Shown: positions 8,072 to 17,427 of the stretch, one piece after another
How positions within the stretch are numbered: position 1 is the first letter of the stretch
Layout of the letters: every line of letters begins with the position of its first letter
Assembly (NCBI GenBank): GCA_029255105.1
Contig: JAQWWH010000013.1
Location: 1 to 64,000, forward strand
Direction of reading: 5' to 3'
Origin: Flavimaricola sp.
GTDB taxonomy: Bacteria > Pseudomonadota > Alphaproteobacteria > Rhodobacterales > Rhodobacteraceae
Length of the DNA: 64,000 nucleotides
Program-made: the position numbers and the translations under genes
Notes under the pieces: generated by a model
Seen by the model: the letters and a program-made list of their open reading frames with translations, nothing else
Told to the model about the DNA's origin: nothing
Database searches by the model: none

Positions 8072-9166
8072 ATGGCACTTACCAACCGCACCGTTACCCG
8101 GCGCTCTGTCCTTAAGGGCAGCGCCGGCGTCGCTGGCCTTGCTGCATCCTCAAGCCTTCTGGGCACGCCGCTTCTGGCGCAGGAACGGACCCTCAAGATT
8201 GGCTCTTATGGCGGATACTTCGAGGACAGCTTCAAAAGCTTTATCTACCCCGGCTTTACCGAGGCAACGGGTATCACCATCGAAAGCGTGACCCAGCCGA
8301 ACTCGGCCGACTGGCTGGTGACCATGCAGCAGGCCGCAAGTGCCGGCACCGTCCCCGCCGACCTGTCGCTTTATGCCCGCGAGACGATGATCAAGGCGTC
8401 CCGCATTGGCGGCCTTCTGGCCCCCCTGGACCTGAGCGGCGCGGGCAATACCGCCAACCTCGACCCCTACTTCCTGTTCACCGACACGACAGGCATCCTG
8501 GGCGTCGGTGCCATGTCCTGGTTCACGTCGATGGTCGTAAACCCTGATGTCGTCGAAGTGCCCGACACCTGGGCCGCCTTCTGGGACACCGAGATTTATG
8601 AACAATCCCTTGGCCTGTCGGTCCTGTTCAACTCAAACCTGCTGGACATCATTGCCGCGACCTTCTTTGACGGCCCGTCGACCTTTGACACCAACGAAGG
8701 CGTCGAGGCGATGATCGCCAAGGCGGCCGAGCTGAAGCCGAACGTGGCCCTGTGGTGGTCTGCCGAAAGCCAGATGGAACAGGCGATGAAGAACACTGAC
8801 GTCATCGGCGGCATGTACTTCCACGACGTGGCAGGCCTTATGGCTGCGGACGGCTTCCCCATTGCGTCCGTCTTCCCCAAGGAGGGCAACCCGATCGGCT
8901 ACGGCTCATGGTGTTTGTCGGCGCAGTCCGAAAAGTCGGCTGAAGCGTTGGAATTCATCAACTATTCCTCTGACGCAGCCACCCAGGCCGCCATGTCGCT
9001 CAACATCGGGACAGCACCCCTCGTCTCGCAAGAGTTGGCGGGCCTTTCGGACGAGGTCTTTGCCAGCGTTTCTGGCAGCCCCGTCATCCAGCCCAACTAC
9101 GAGGCCTACCTGGATAACGAGACCTTCATCAAGGAAACCTGGGAAAAGATGCTGGCGGAAGGATAA
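8072..9166 (+). CDS. ABC transporter periplasmic solute-binding protein, polyamine type
   Basis: 364-residue extracellular solute-binding protein of the PotD/F-like class that delivers its ligand to the permeases encoded downstream. The N-terminus is a twin-arginine signal (TRRSVLKG, Arg10-Arg11) followed by a hydrophobic stretch ending GTPLLAQ, so export is by Tat and cleavage probably falls near residue 36. The start follows a GGGAGAAG SD. It heads a four-gene importer operon (binding protein, ATPase, two permeases). Polyamine, betaine or other cationic nitrogen compounds are plausible cargo; the neighbouring ureohydrolase suggests a guanidino or amine compound. Confidence 0.88.
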   Translation: MALTNRTVTRRSVLKGSAGVAGLAASSSLLGTPLLAQERTLKIGSYGGYFEDSFKSFIYPGFTEATGITIESVTQPNSADWLVTMQQAASAGTVPADLSLYARETMIKASRIGGLLAPLDLSGAGNTANLDPYFLFTDTTGILGVGAMSWFTSMVVNPDVVEVPDTWAAFWDTEIYEQSLGLSVLFNSNLLDIIAATFFDGPSTFDTNEGVEAMIAKAAELKPNVALWWSAESQMEQAMKNTDVIGGMYFHDVAGLMAADGFPIASVFPKEGNPIGYGSWCLSAQSEKSAEALEFINYSSDAATQAAMSLNIGTAPLVSQELAGLSDEVFASVSGSPVIQPNYEAYLDNETFIKETWEKMLAEG

Positions 9167-9171
9167 GGGCC

Positions 9172-10242
9172 ATGTCTGATCTGGTTCTCAAGGATATCCG
9201 CAAGGATTTCGGCTCTGCCCGAGCTGTGGACCGGATCAACCTGACTTTCCGACACGGAGAACTGACGGCCCTTCTGGGGCCGTCAGGCTGCGGCAAGACC
9301 ACGCTTTTGCGCATGATCGCGGGGCTGGAAGAGCCGACACGGGGCCAACTTTTGTTGGGTGACACCGACATCACCGCCCAACCCGCGCACAAACGCAAAT
9401 TCGGCATGGTTTTCCAGAACTTTGCCCTGTTTCCTCATATGCGCGTCATCGACAACGTAGCCTATTCGCTGGCGATCGAGGGGATGGCAAAGGACGCCCG
9501 CCACAAGCGGGCCCTTGAACTGCTGGACCTTGTGCAACTGGCTGATTTTGGCCAGCGCCGCATCGGTGAGCTGTCGGGCGGTCAACGCCAGCGGGTCGCC
9601 ATTGCCCGCGCCCTGGCACAGGAACCGCAGGTGTTTCTGCTGGACGAGCCGATGTCCGCCCTTGACGCAAAACTGCGCGAAGAGATGCAGGTCGAGCTTC
9701 GGATGCTGCAACAGCGCCTCAAGATCACCACCATCGTCGTCACCCATGACCAGCGCGAGGCGATGACCATGGCCGATACGATCATCGTGATGTCAAACGG
9801 ACGCGCAGAACAGATCGGGCCGCCGCAGGACATTTACCACCGCCCGGCCAATGCCTTTGTCGCCGATTTCATCGGGCGGACCAACTTCGTGGACGGAACC
9901 GTCCATTCGGGTTCCCTGAGGATCGGGGATCAGGTCTTTGAAACCAACTCTACCCCCAATTTCGCCGATGGCAGCGCTGTGCGCGTCGCAATCCGCCCCG
10001 AAATGCCCAGCCTTGATAACACGATGCCCCTGAGCAATCGGCTGACGGCCAGGATCACCTTTGTGCGCAACGTCGGTTCCACCCGGGATATCCATCTCGA
10101 CACGCCCGCTGGCCCGATGATCGTGGAATATGCCATCGGCGAGAATGCCCGCGATTTTGCGGTAGGTGATCAGCTGGATGTACACCTGCCCCCCTCGGCC
10201 CTGCACATCTTTCCCGCGGCATCGACGGACCGCGCTGCATGA
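9172..10242 (+). CDS. ABC transporter ATP-binding protein, PotA-like
   Basis: 356-residue nucleotide-binding subunit. Walker A GPSGCGKTT spans residues 36-44, the signature [15 protein letters not shown] and Walker B VFLLDEPMSALD follow, and the H-loop is in TIVVTHDQREAM. The C-terminal ~110 residues form a TOBE-type regulatory domain, as in PotA, CysA and FbpC importers. It starts 5 bp after the solute-binding gene stop and overlaps the first permease by 4 bp. It powers import by the two membrane subunits encoded next. Confidence 0.93.
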   Translation: MSDLVLKDIRKDFGSARAVDRINLTFRHGELTALLGPSGCGKTTLLRMIAGLEEPTRGQLLLGDTDITAQPAHKRKFGMVFQNFALFPHMRVIDNVAYSLAIEGMAKDARHKRALELLDLVQLADFGQRRIGELSGGQRQRVAIARALAQEPQVFLLDEPMSALDAKLREEMQVELRMLQQRLKITTIVVTHDQREAMTMADTIIVMSNGRAEQIGPPQDIYHRPANAFVADFIGRTNFVDGTVHSGSLRIGDQVFETNSTPNFADGSAVRVAIRPEMPSLDNTMPLSNRLTARITFVRNVGSTRDIHLDTPAGPMIVEYAIGENARDFAVGDQLDVHLPPSALHIFPAASTDRAA

Positions 10243-11222
10243 GCAGCGAAAGCATAGACATTGGCCTGCCCAAGGCGACAGAACCCGCCTCCCTTGCCCC
10301 GATACTGGGCAAGGTGGCGCGGGTCGTGTTCCGCGTGCTCGTCGTCTGTTTCTGCCTGACACCGTTTCTATTGGTCATCGCGATCTCTCTGGGTGAGAAA
10401 ATCGAAGGTGCAGCATGGGTTTGGGGCTTTGAGTTCACGCACTACGAAAGGTTTTTCGCAGGCGCGGACTGGCCCAACAGCTACTCGGGGATCTACCTGC
10501 AAAAGCTGTGGTACTCACTCTACTACGCGCTGATCGCTGCCCCTATCGCGGTCGTGACCGCCTTTCCCTTTACCTATTTCCTGACCCGGCTGACCCGGCG
10601 GGCGCAGACCGTCTGGCTGATCTTTCTGTTGTCGAGCCTGTCGTTGTCCGAGGTGTTCATCGTCATGGGTTGGGACGTGCTGCTGTCCAACCGGTCGGGC
10701 CTGCCTATGGTTCTGCGTGAATTGGGCATAACAGACTGGATGAAGGCGACAGGCTGGTTCGATGTGGCGCGGGAATGGGGGCTGGCCTCGCCCCGGGACC
10801 TGAAGTTCAAAACCTCGTTGTTCGCCACTGTCCTGACGATGTCCTACCTTGTCTGGCCCTATGCGGTGATCCTGCTGTACCCGGCGCTGTCCCGGCTTGA
10901 TAACTCGACCGTTGAGGCCGCGCGGACGATGGGCGCAGGGCCATGGGCCGTCATGAGGACGGTCATCCTGCCGACGGTCCGCATCCCGCTTATCGGGACA
11001 ACACTTTTGTTGTTCGTGTTTCTGCTGGGCGTCTATGTCAGCGTGACCGTCTTTGCCGATCCGTCGCAGCACACTTTGGCGGTGTCGATCTATGGATCCG
11101 TCCGGGGCAGCACCCTGAACGCGCCCTTCGGGGCCGCGCAATCCGTGATCCTGTTGATCACCGCGGGGCTGTTCCTTGTCCTGAGCCAGATCCTTGTCAG
11201 CTATGCGGAGAAGCGGCGATGA
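10239..11222 (+). CDS. ABC transporter permease, PotB-like
   Basis: 327-residue inner-membrane subunit with about six hydrophobic spans; the first is near residues 30-52 (VFRVLVVCFCLTPFLLVIAI). The cytoplasmic EAA coupling motif is seen as EAARTMGAGPWAVMRTV near two thirds of the length. An extended N-terminal cytoplasmic leader of about 25 residues precedes TM1. It overlaps the ATPase gene and the second permease gene by 4 bp each, giving strict stoichiometric coupling of the importer. Confidence 0.92.
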   Translation: MSSESIDIGLPKATEPASLAPILGKVARVVFRVLVVCFCLTPFLLVIAISLGEKIEGAAWVWGFEFTHYERFFAGADWPNSYSGIYLQKLWYSLYYALIAAPIAVVTAFPFTYFLTRLTRRAQTVWLIFLLSSLSLSEVFIVMGWDVLLSNRSGLPMVLRELGITDWMKATGWFDVAREWGLASPRDLKFKTSLFATVLTMSYLVWPYAVILLYPALSRLDNSTVEAARTMGAGPWAVMRTVILPTVRIPLIGTTLLLFVFLLGVYVSVTVFADPSQHTLAVSIYGSVRGSTLNAPFGAAQSVILLITAGLFLVLSQILVSYAEKRR

Positions 11223-12025
11223 CCCGCCTGCATTGGAGCGCGATGATCTTTATGGGCCTTGCAGCGATTGTGCTGGCGATGCCTATCGTCGTGGTCTCGG
11301 CCGCTGCGCTGAATGGCGGGCGGACCATGCTGTTCCCGCCCGAGGACCCGACGCTTGCGCGGTTTGTCGAATTCTTCGTGTCCGAGCCTGTCTGGCGGAC
11401 CGCCCTTTATAACTCGACCGTCATTGCCCTTGGCAGTGCCGCCATCGCGGTGCTGGCCGCCTGGCCGATGGCCTATTGGATCTGGAAGCGGTCCGACACA
11501 GGCTCCAAGGCGCTGGCGGGATTGGCGGCGATGCCCTTTGCCTTGCCACCCATCGTGTTCGGGGTGGGTCTTGGTTTCATGTGGGCCTTTACCGGCGGGC
11601 TGGGAACGATCTGGGCCGCGATCCTGAGCCATGCCGCCCTGTTCGTCGCCCTGCCGCTTGTGACCATATCGATCGGGCTGCAGTCGGTGGACCGGGCGCA
11701 TCTGGACGCGGCGGCGACCATGGGGGCCACCGAAGGCGTCACCTTCCGCACCATCGTCCTGCCCCAGACCCTGCCCTATACGGCGTCGGGCTTCTTCTTT
11801 GCGATGGTGCTGAGTTTCAACGAATTCATCGTCATGTTCTTTGTCTCATCCTCGGCGTTTTCGACCGTGACGCTGCAGATCTTCAATTCCCTGCGCAACG
11901 GGTTCACCCCAACGATGGCGGTGGCCGCGATCACCTTTATCACCGTGTCCGTGGTGGCGTTTTCGCTTGTCGCCCGGTTTGGCGACCTGCCGCGCCTGAT
12001 GGGCGCTGATCAGACCCGCGACTAG
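11219..12025 (+). CDS. ABC transporter permease, PotC-like
   Basis: 268-residue second membrane subunit of the polyamine-type importer, starting at an ATG that overlaps the stop of the first permease. Six hydrophobic spans are visible, and the EAA motif reads DAAATMGATEGVTFRTIVLP. The shorter start is chosen over an upstream in-frame start because it gives the ATGA overlap and the usual N-terminal TM1. It is followed by a strong SD and a small ORF, suggesting that the operon continues. Confidence 0.92.
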   Translation: MTRLHWSAMIFMGLAAIVLAMPIVVVSAAALNGGRTMLFPPEDPTLARFVEFFVSEPVWRTALYNSTVIALGSAAIAVLAAWPMAYWIWKRSDTGSKALAGLAAMPFALPPIVFGVGLGFMWAFTGGLGTIWAAILSHAALFVALPLVTISIGLQSVDRAHLDAAATMGATEGVTFRTIVLPQTLPYTASGFFFAMVLSFNEFIVMFFVSSSAFSTVTLQIFNSLRNGFTPTMAVAAITFITVSVVAFSLVARFGDLPRLMGADQTRD

Positions 12026-12045
12026 ACATTCCCAAGGAGGCCGAT

Positions 12046-12174
12046 TTGCCCCGTCAACCCACCCTCAACGGCCCCCATGACAGCGGGGTCCCTCAGATGC
12101 AGGGGTTTTTCGACGCTATGGTCGGTGGCCATGCCGTCGTCGATGGCATTCACAAGACTTGGCAGGCCGCATGA
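12046..12174 (+). CDS. 42-residue small protein, TTG start, coupled to next gene
   Basis: A short frame starting at TTG with a full AAGGAGG SD at 12034-12040, five bases upstream. It encodes 42 residues (LPRQPTLNGPHD... ending IHKTWQAA) and ends in a TGA overlapping the ATG of the downstream gene (ATGA). The SD has no better-placed start, so translation of this ORF is well supported. It has no transmembrane segment and no motif I recognise. It could be a real small protein of the importer operon, a coupling leader for the next gene, or a remnant N-terminus. Confidence 0.6.
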   Translation: MPRQPTLNGPHDSGVPQMQGFFDAMVGGHAVVDGIHKTWQAA

Positions 12175-12905
12175 TCGACGCAAAGGCGCTGGAGGGGCAT
12201 TGGCGGCGCAACTGGATCAAGGCCCCCGGGTTCTTTGACGACACGACGCGGGTCGACTGGCTTCAGGCCCCCGATGGCTATGTCGACATGCGTATTCCCT
12301 CCGACCTACCCGATCTGACCGGGGTGCAGGCGCTGGCACAGCTGGACACCCCAACCCTTGCCAGCCTGATGCGGTCCGAAGGCTTTGCCGGAACGATCAA
12401 GGTCGTCGATGCCGTTTGCACATGGGACCGGGCGATCAACTGGCACGGAACACCCCTGGGCGCAGACGTCGGCGCGATGGACTGGGACGCGGCCGGTCAC
12501 CTGATCGAAACCGGCGTCTATGCCGACTATGCCGAGGAATGGGCAGGCATGAAAACCGCCCCCCTGCGTTATCGGCGGCTGGTCAGCGGGGACCTACAGA
12601 TGCATGTCTGCTGGTCCGCCAGCGGTTTCCTGTTCGGCATCGGCAACCCGAACGCACCTGCGACCGCCCCCCTCATCGCCGCGCTACAAGCCGGGCAAAG
12701 GCCGGTGGCGCAGCTTGAGGAGCATTTCCTGGGCCTCTTTGCCATGGGCGAATGGGAGGGTGCCACGGGCATCATCCGCTTGGCCACTTCGCCCACGATG
12801 GTGGGGCAGGACTTTCCCGGCCCCGACAGTCTGGCCAAAGGGGTGTTCAGCACGGTGCGGTCCGATTTTCACGGCACCCCCCTGACCGAGGATTGGTCGG
12901 ACTAA
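12171..12905 (+). CDS. Unrecognised conserved-looking protein, 244 aa
   Basis: Soluble protein of 244 residues with no signal peptide. It is rich in Trp, Asp and Gly, with a repetitive strand-like pattern (WRRNWIKAP, VDWLQAPDGYVDMRIP, LRYRRLVSGDLQ) that suggests a beta-barrel or lipocalin-like fold. I do not recognise the family. The ATG at 12171 overlaps the stop of the 42-residue ORF and is preferred over an in-frame ATG four codons earlier. It is the last gene of the importer transcript and converges with the MBL-fold gene, sharing 4 bp at the stops. A role in handling the imported compound is inference from position. Confidence 0.8.
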   Translation: MIDAKALEGHWRRNWIKAPGFFDDTTRVDWLQAPDGYVDMRIPSDLPDLTGVQALAQLDTPTLASLMRSEGFAGTIKVVDAVCTWDRAINWHGTPLGADVGAMDWDAAGHLIETGVYADYAEEWAGMKTAPLRYRRLVSGDLQMHVCWSASGFLFGIGNPNAPATAPLIAALQAGQRPVAQLEEHFLGLFAMGEWEGATGIIRLATSPTMVGQDFPGPDSLAKGVFSTVRSDFHGTPLTEDWSD

Positions 12906-13699
12906 AGTCCCCAGATCGACAGGTAGTGGTTGCAGATCTCGGTCAGTCGCGCCTTGCCAAAGGCCGGGTCATGCCCACCGTGGACCCGCGTCACAGGCAG
13001 GCTTAGCACCCTGCGCAGGGTAGCGGCATAGTCCGGCACGCTCATGGACGGGGCCTGATAGATCAACGGACCGTCATAGACTGCATCGGCGCCGAAGAGT
13101 GTCCCGCTTTCATGATCGAAAAGACCCACCTGACCAATGGAATGGCCCGGCAAATGCAGCACCTCTGCCTGCCAGTCGCCCAGATCGATGATGTCGCCAT
13201 CCCGGACAAGTTCTGTCGCCGGCGCCCCCTTCAGACGATAGCCGTCGAGGTCATAGCCCGGAAAGGGGATCGCATCGACAAGGGCGGGCCAGAGGACCGG
13301 GTAGCCCGCATCTTTGAACATCGCGATGGCGGTGGCGGACAAATCGGCGCTGCGCAGGCTATAGGGCGCGGGATCGGCCTGTTCCTCGGCCTCCAGCGGA
13401 TGTACAAGCCGTTCGGCAAACTCATGCGCCGCACCGATGTGGTCGACATGGGTATGGGTCGACAACAGCACCAGCGGCTTGTCCGGCGACTGGCGGAGGC
13501 TGTCGACATAGGGCCTGAGGGGCGCAATCCCCATACCGCTGTCGATCAGCAGGTCCCTTTCGGACCCTTCGACAAGGTGCATGTTCGCCGAAAAGATCGG
13601 GTGGACCCTTGGTTCGGTGATGACCGTGATCCGGTCGTCCAGCCGTTCGGACATGTACCATGGGTTCGCTACGGGAAAATCGTCGGAGGCATGGGTCAA
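12902..13699 (-). CDS. MBL-fold metallo-hydrolase
   Basis: 265-residue metallo-beta-lactamase-fold hydrolase. The zinc motif HxHxDH is His82-His84-Asp86-His87 (THTHVDHIGA), followed by the later ligand histidines in LPGHSIGQVGL and HGGHDP. The frame starts at a TTG without a good SD; ATG at 13654 (MSERLDD) is an alternative but would remove the conserved-looking NPWY stretch. Members of this branch hydrolyse thioesters, lactones or phosphodiesters. It stands alone between convergent neighbours and its substrate is unknown. Confidence 0.86.
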   Translation of the reverse strand: MTHASDDFPVANPWYMSERLDDRITVITEPRVHPIFSANMHLVEGSERDLLIDSGMGIAPLRPYVDSLRQSPDKPLVLLSTHTHVDHIGAAHEFAERLVHPLEAEEQADPAPYSLRSADLSATAIAMFKDAGYPVLWPALVDAIPFPGYDLDGYRLKGAPATELVRDGDIIDLGDWQAEVLHLPGHSIGQVGLFDHESGTLFGADAVYDGPLIYQAPSMSVPDYAATLRRVLSLPVTRVHGGHDPAFGKARLTEICNHYLSIWGL

Positions 13700-13823
13700 T
13701 TGACAGTTCCAATTGGTCAGGGAGGCTAAAGAACCATGGCAGGCCGGGCCCTGTCCGAAAAGGCTTTAGCCGCCATTTCGCCCATGTTTGCTGGCCTTTC
13801 AGGGCCAAGGGGCTGCCCGTTGC

Positions 13824-15056
13824 CTAAAATTCCCGCTCTGCGATCTGCACCCCTTCGGTGATGGCGGCAGAAGGGTAGAGGATGACCCGATCTCCCGGCG
13901 CCAGCCCGGACAGGATCTGTGCGGTCTGCCCGTTGTTGGGGCCAAGGGTAACGGGTTGCGTGGCCGCCGCCCCGTCCCGGTCGACAAAGACCGCCCACCC
14001 CTCACCTTCCCGAAACAAGGCGCTCGCGGGGACCTGCACTGCGCCCGCCTCTTCCCAGACCACGATCCGCGCCTCGACCCGGTAGCCGTGGCCTAGCCCC
14101 AACCGCTCTGCCGCGGGGCTGGTCAAGGCGACGGTGACGGGGACCCGCTGTTCCTCAACCCCGAGGGCCGAGACTTTGGTGATGGCAAAAGGATCGATCC
14201 GGGCGACGACGCCTGAAAGGGCGATTTCCCCGCCCCAGTCGTCGATGATGACCGCGTCGCCCAGACCGACCCGGACAGCGTCCGAGGACATCAGGTCCAC
14301 CACCACTTCAAGGTCATTGGCCACATCCCCGATCTCCATCACCGGGGTCCCGGCCGGCAGGGTGGTTTCGCTTTGCTGAAGGATCCGCAGGATGCGGCCG
14401 TCGGCGGGTGCGTAAAGCGGGATGTCAGCCATAGCCTCTGCCCCGACGGCGTCGGCCAGCCGGGGGTCTTCGAACCCCAGAAGCTGGGACTGGGCATTGG
14501 CCAGATCAGCCTCGCGCATGGCAATGGCGGCGGCGGCGGTGTCGACGGTGGTGATGGCAATCCGGTAGTTGCCTTCGGCCCGGTCAAGGGCTGCCTCGCT
14601 GACCAGATCGCTGGCGGCAAGCTGGCGGGTGCGGACGAGTTCGCTTTCGGCCACGTCACGGGTGGCGATGGCAGCATTGAGGTCGGCCTGCGTCATACGC
14701 ACCGCCGCCTCTGCCGCCGTCACCGCCGCCCGCGCCTGTTCGCGGGTGCGGATATCGAGGGCTGCAGGGTTGGTGGGCAGCATATGGGCCACCACCGTCT
14801 CGCCCCGCACAACCGTGTCACCCGGGGACACCTCGACCCGCTGCAAACGGCCCGCGACGGGGGTAGAGACCATGTAGGGCTCGCTCACTTGCGTCCGGCC
14901 CTCTTCGTCGATGGTCAGCATCATCGGGCCTTGTGTCACCGTACCCAGATCCACCAGAACCGGGCGCGGCCAGAAGGCGGCGGCAAGGGCCGCCGCGATC
15001 AGCAGCACGGCCGCCCCGATCAGCACCCAACGCGATCTTGATCTGCGCTTTGTCAT
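13824..15056 (-). CDS. HlyD/MacA-family periplasmic adaptor of an efflux pump
   Basis: 410-residue membrane-fusion protein with one N-terminal membrane anchor (about residues 10-29, WVLIGAAVLLIAAALAAAF), a lipoyl-like segment (STPVAGRLQRVEVSPGDTV), a long helical hairpin rich in Ala, Arg and Glu, and a C-terminal beta-barrel part. It links an inner-membrane ABC unit to an outer-membrane channel. It lies 4 bp after the permease gene and is the last gene of the leftward ATPase-permease-adaptor operon. No TolC-like gene is present, so a shared outer-membrane factor is assumed. The cargo is unknown. Confidence 0.88.
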   Translation of the reverse strand: MTKRRSRSRWVLIGAAVLLIAAALAAAFWPRPVLVDLGTVTQGPMMLTIDEEGRTQVSEPYMVSTPVAGRLQRVEVSPGDTVVRGETVVAHMLPTNPAALDIRTREQARAAVTAAEAAVRMTQADLNAAIATRDVAESELVRTRQLAASDLVSEAALDRAEGNYRIAITTVDTAAAAIAMREADLANAQSQLLGFEDPRLADAVGAEAMADIPLYAPADGRILRILQQSETTLPAGTPVMEIGDVANDLEVVVDLMSSDAVRVGLGDAVIIDDWGGEIALSGVVARIDPFAITKVSALGVEEQRVPVTVALTSPAAERLGLGHGYRVEARIVVWEEAGAVQVPASALFREGEGWAVFVDRDGAAATQPVTLGPNNGQTAQILSGLAPGDRVILYPSAAITEGVQIAEREF

Positions 15057-15060
15057 CCCA

Positions 15061-17427
15061 TCATTCCCGTCGTTTCAACGCCTCAACAAGGTCAGAGCGG
15101 TTCAGGTCCCGCACCACCAGAAGCCCCGACACAAAGGCGGCCCCCAAAACCACAAGCATCGCCGATCCATAGCTTACCGGATCAAAGAGGGCCGGTATTT
15201 GATACAGCTCAGTCGAAAAGCCCGCCGCGATGCCAAAGGACAGGTAATAGCCCAGCACTCCGCCCAAAGGCAGGGCGACGAACACTACCACCGCGAGCTC
15301 CCCCAAAAGGACAAAGGCGGCCTCGCCGCTGGTAAAGCCGATCACCCGCAGGCTGGCCAGATCACGCTCGCGCTCGGCAAAGGCGATGCGGGCGGCGTTG
15401 TAGACGATGCCGAAGGTGATGATGAAGGCCATCGCCCCCATGACATAGCGGACCGACCCTGCCCCGGTGTCCATGATCTCGACAAAGGCGTCACGGGCCT
15501 GCGCCTTGACGCTGACCCCGACGACGGTCGGCATGTCCCGAAGGTCGCGATAAAGCGCGTCAGCGCGGGCGGGGTCCAGCGTGAGCGCAGCGCTTGTCAC
15601 CCGCCCCGGTTCGCCCAACAGCGCATTAAGGGCGGCCAGGTCCATGTAGGCCGGTGATCCAAGCAGGGTCTGGGCGATACCTGCCACCGGCACCTCAAGG
15701 ATCGGTTGCCGCCCTTCGCGCAGGTCGATGCGGACCAGATCACCGGGCCGCAGGTCAAGCGTCTGGGCGATATAGACCGACAGGACGATGCCCCGATCGG
15801 GCAAGGGGATTGGCACCATATCCGCGTCAAGCGCCCAGTTAAGCTGAGGGTCGGGCGGCAGGCCAGTCAGCACGCCGCGATAGCTGTTGCGCCCATTCCC
15901 GAACACCACAGGCACATGGCGCATCCCTTCGACATGGGTGACACCCGGCAGACGGCCAAGCTCGAACAGGGTCTTGTCGCTGACCGGGTGGGTAAAGCTG
16001 ACTGTCGCGTCGCTGCGATCCACGACCGAGAAGGTCAGGTCGATGGTCCGGTCAAAGCCCGCGTAGATCGTGATCATGGAGACCGACAGGGCCATGCCGG
16101 TCGCGATCCCGATCATCGCGCCCGCCATCCGTGCGGGCTGGCGCAGGATGCGGCGCAGAACCATCCGGCTGGGCTGGTCCAGACGACGGGCAAGGGCGCG
16201 GCCCATTTGTCCGGCTCGGACGTAGTTGGCCGGCGCAGGCGGGCGCATCGCTGCTGCCGGATCAAGGGCAAAGACCCGGCGCAACACGAACAGTCCCCCG
16301 GCCGAGGCGGCAAGGATACTGGCCGAAACGCCGATGACGAAGGAGGCAGGGTCAAGCTGGAACACGAGGAAGGGGAACTTGAAATAGATCAGGTACATCC
16401 CGATCATCATGCGCCCCGCAACAATGCCCGCCAGACAGCCCGCCAGCGCGCCGCCCGCAGCAATGGCGAGGATCATCTTGAAGTAGTGCGTTCCCACTTC
16501 GGCGTTTGTATAGCCAAAGGCCTTCATCAACCCGATCTCTTCGCGTTCGGACTGCACCATCCGGCTCATCACGATGTACAAAAGGAAGGACGCCACGGCG
16601 AGGAAGATGGGCGGCACGCCCTTTGCCGCGGCCTCCAGCCCCGAGATTTCTTCTGACACAAATCGGTTGGATTGCTGATCCTCGCGCCCGTAGGCACCCC
16701 GCCCGCCAAAGCGGTCCAGAAGGTCATCGACCGCCGTGATCACTGCATCCTGCCGCGCATCGCGGGTCAGACCGATCAGAAGGTCGTGGAAGGCCCCGTC
16801 CAGATCGTAGGTGGCGGCAAGGCTGGACCGGCTCATCCAGATGACCCCGAAACGGGCGTCGTCTGGCACCAGCTCGCCGGGGGCGGTGGTGTAAAGAAAC
16901 TCGGGGCTTTGGGCGAGGCCGATGATGCGAAAGGTCCGGCGTGATCCATTCATCGTGGCCCGCAGGGTGTCGCCGGGGGACAGGTCATGGGCCTTGGCAA
17001 AGCTTTCCAGCACGATCACGTCGTCCGACCGGCTGCCGTCCAGCATCCGCCCGTGAGTCAGGTAGATGTCGTTCAGGGCAGGCCGCCCCCTTTCAGGCAA
17101 GGACACCGCCTGCGCCTGTATACCAAGCGCCTCGCCCGGCACCTCGATCAGGGCCCGGCCGACAATCCGGCTTTCCGCCGCCGCGACACCGGGCAGAAGG
17201 GCAATCCGGTCGGCCATCCGGTCAGGCGCGCGGGCGACCGAGGCAAAGACATCGGCCAGTCGGTAGCGGTCGTAATAAGCGGCCCGCGTTTCGGTCAGCG
17301 ATACGGTGAGGCCGGTCATCATGACCATCAGCATTACCCCCACCCCGATCACCGCGCCGATGGCCATACCCTGCCCCTTCATCCGCCACAGATCGCGGAC
17401 CAGCTTGTGATCCAGCGGGCTCACCAC
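15061..17427 (-). CDS. FtsX/MacB-family ABC transporter permease
   Basis: 788-residue permease with an N-terminal membrane span ([20 protein letters not shown]), a large extracytoplasmic domain, and two FtsX-type membrane cores, one near residues 270-400 and one at the C-terminus, as in the lipoprotein- and MacB-like MacB_PCD families. The start is GTG (GTG GTG) overlapping the ATPase stop by 7 bp. It acts with the ATPase and adaptor of this operon in mechanotransmission-type export rather than import, by family rule. Substrate not determinable. Confidence 0.9.
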   Translation of the reverse strand: MVSPLDHKLVRDLWRMKGQGMAIGAVIGVGVMLMVMMTGLTVSLTETRAAYYDRYRLADVFASVARAPDRMADRIALLPGVAAAESRIVGRALIEVPGEALGIQAQAVSLPERGRPALNDIYLTHGRMLDGSRSDDVIVLESFAKAHDLSPGDTLRATMNGSRRTFRIIGLAQSPEFLYTTAPGELVPDDARFGVIWMSRSSLAATYDLDGAFHDLLIGLTRDARQDAVITAVDDLLDRFGGRGAYGREDQQSNRFVSEEISGLEAAAKGVPPIFLAVASFLLYIVMSRMVQSEREEIGLMKAFGYTNAEVGTHYFKMILAIAAGGALAGCLAGIVAGRMMIGMYLIYFKFPFLVFQLDPASFVIGVSASILAASAGGLFVLRRVFALDPAAAMRPPAPANYVRAGQMGRALARRLDQPSRMVLRRILRQPARMAGAMIGIATGMALSVSMITIYAGFDRTIDLTFSVVDRSDATVSFTHPVSDKTLFELGRLPGVTHVEGMRHVPVVFGNGRNSYRGVLTGLPPDPQLNWALDADMVPIPLPDRGIVLSVYIAQTLDLRPGDLVRIDLREGRQPILEVPVAGIAQTLLGSPAYMDLAALNALLGEPGRVTSAALTLDPARADALYRDLRDMPTVVGVSVKAQARDAFVEIMDTGAGSVRYVMGAMAFIITFGIVYNAARIAFAERERDLASLRVIGFTSGEAAFVLLGELAVVVFVALPLGGVLGYYLSFGIAAGFSTELYQIPALFDPVSYGSAMLVVLGAAFVSGLLVVRDLNRSDLVEALKRRE

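Noticed and set aside
13786-13810. Weak hairpin TGGCC/GGCCA near the adaptor gene stop
   Set aside because: Only five base pairs and no T-run; not called a terminator.
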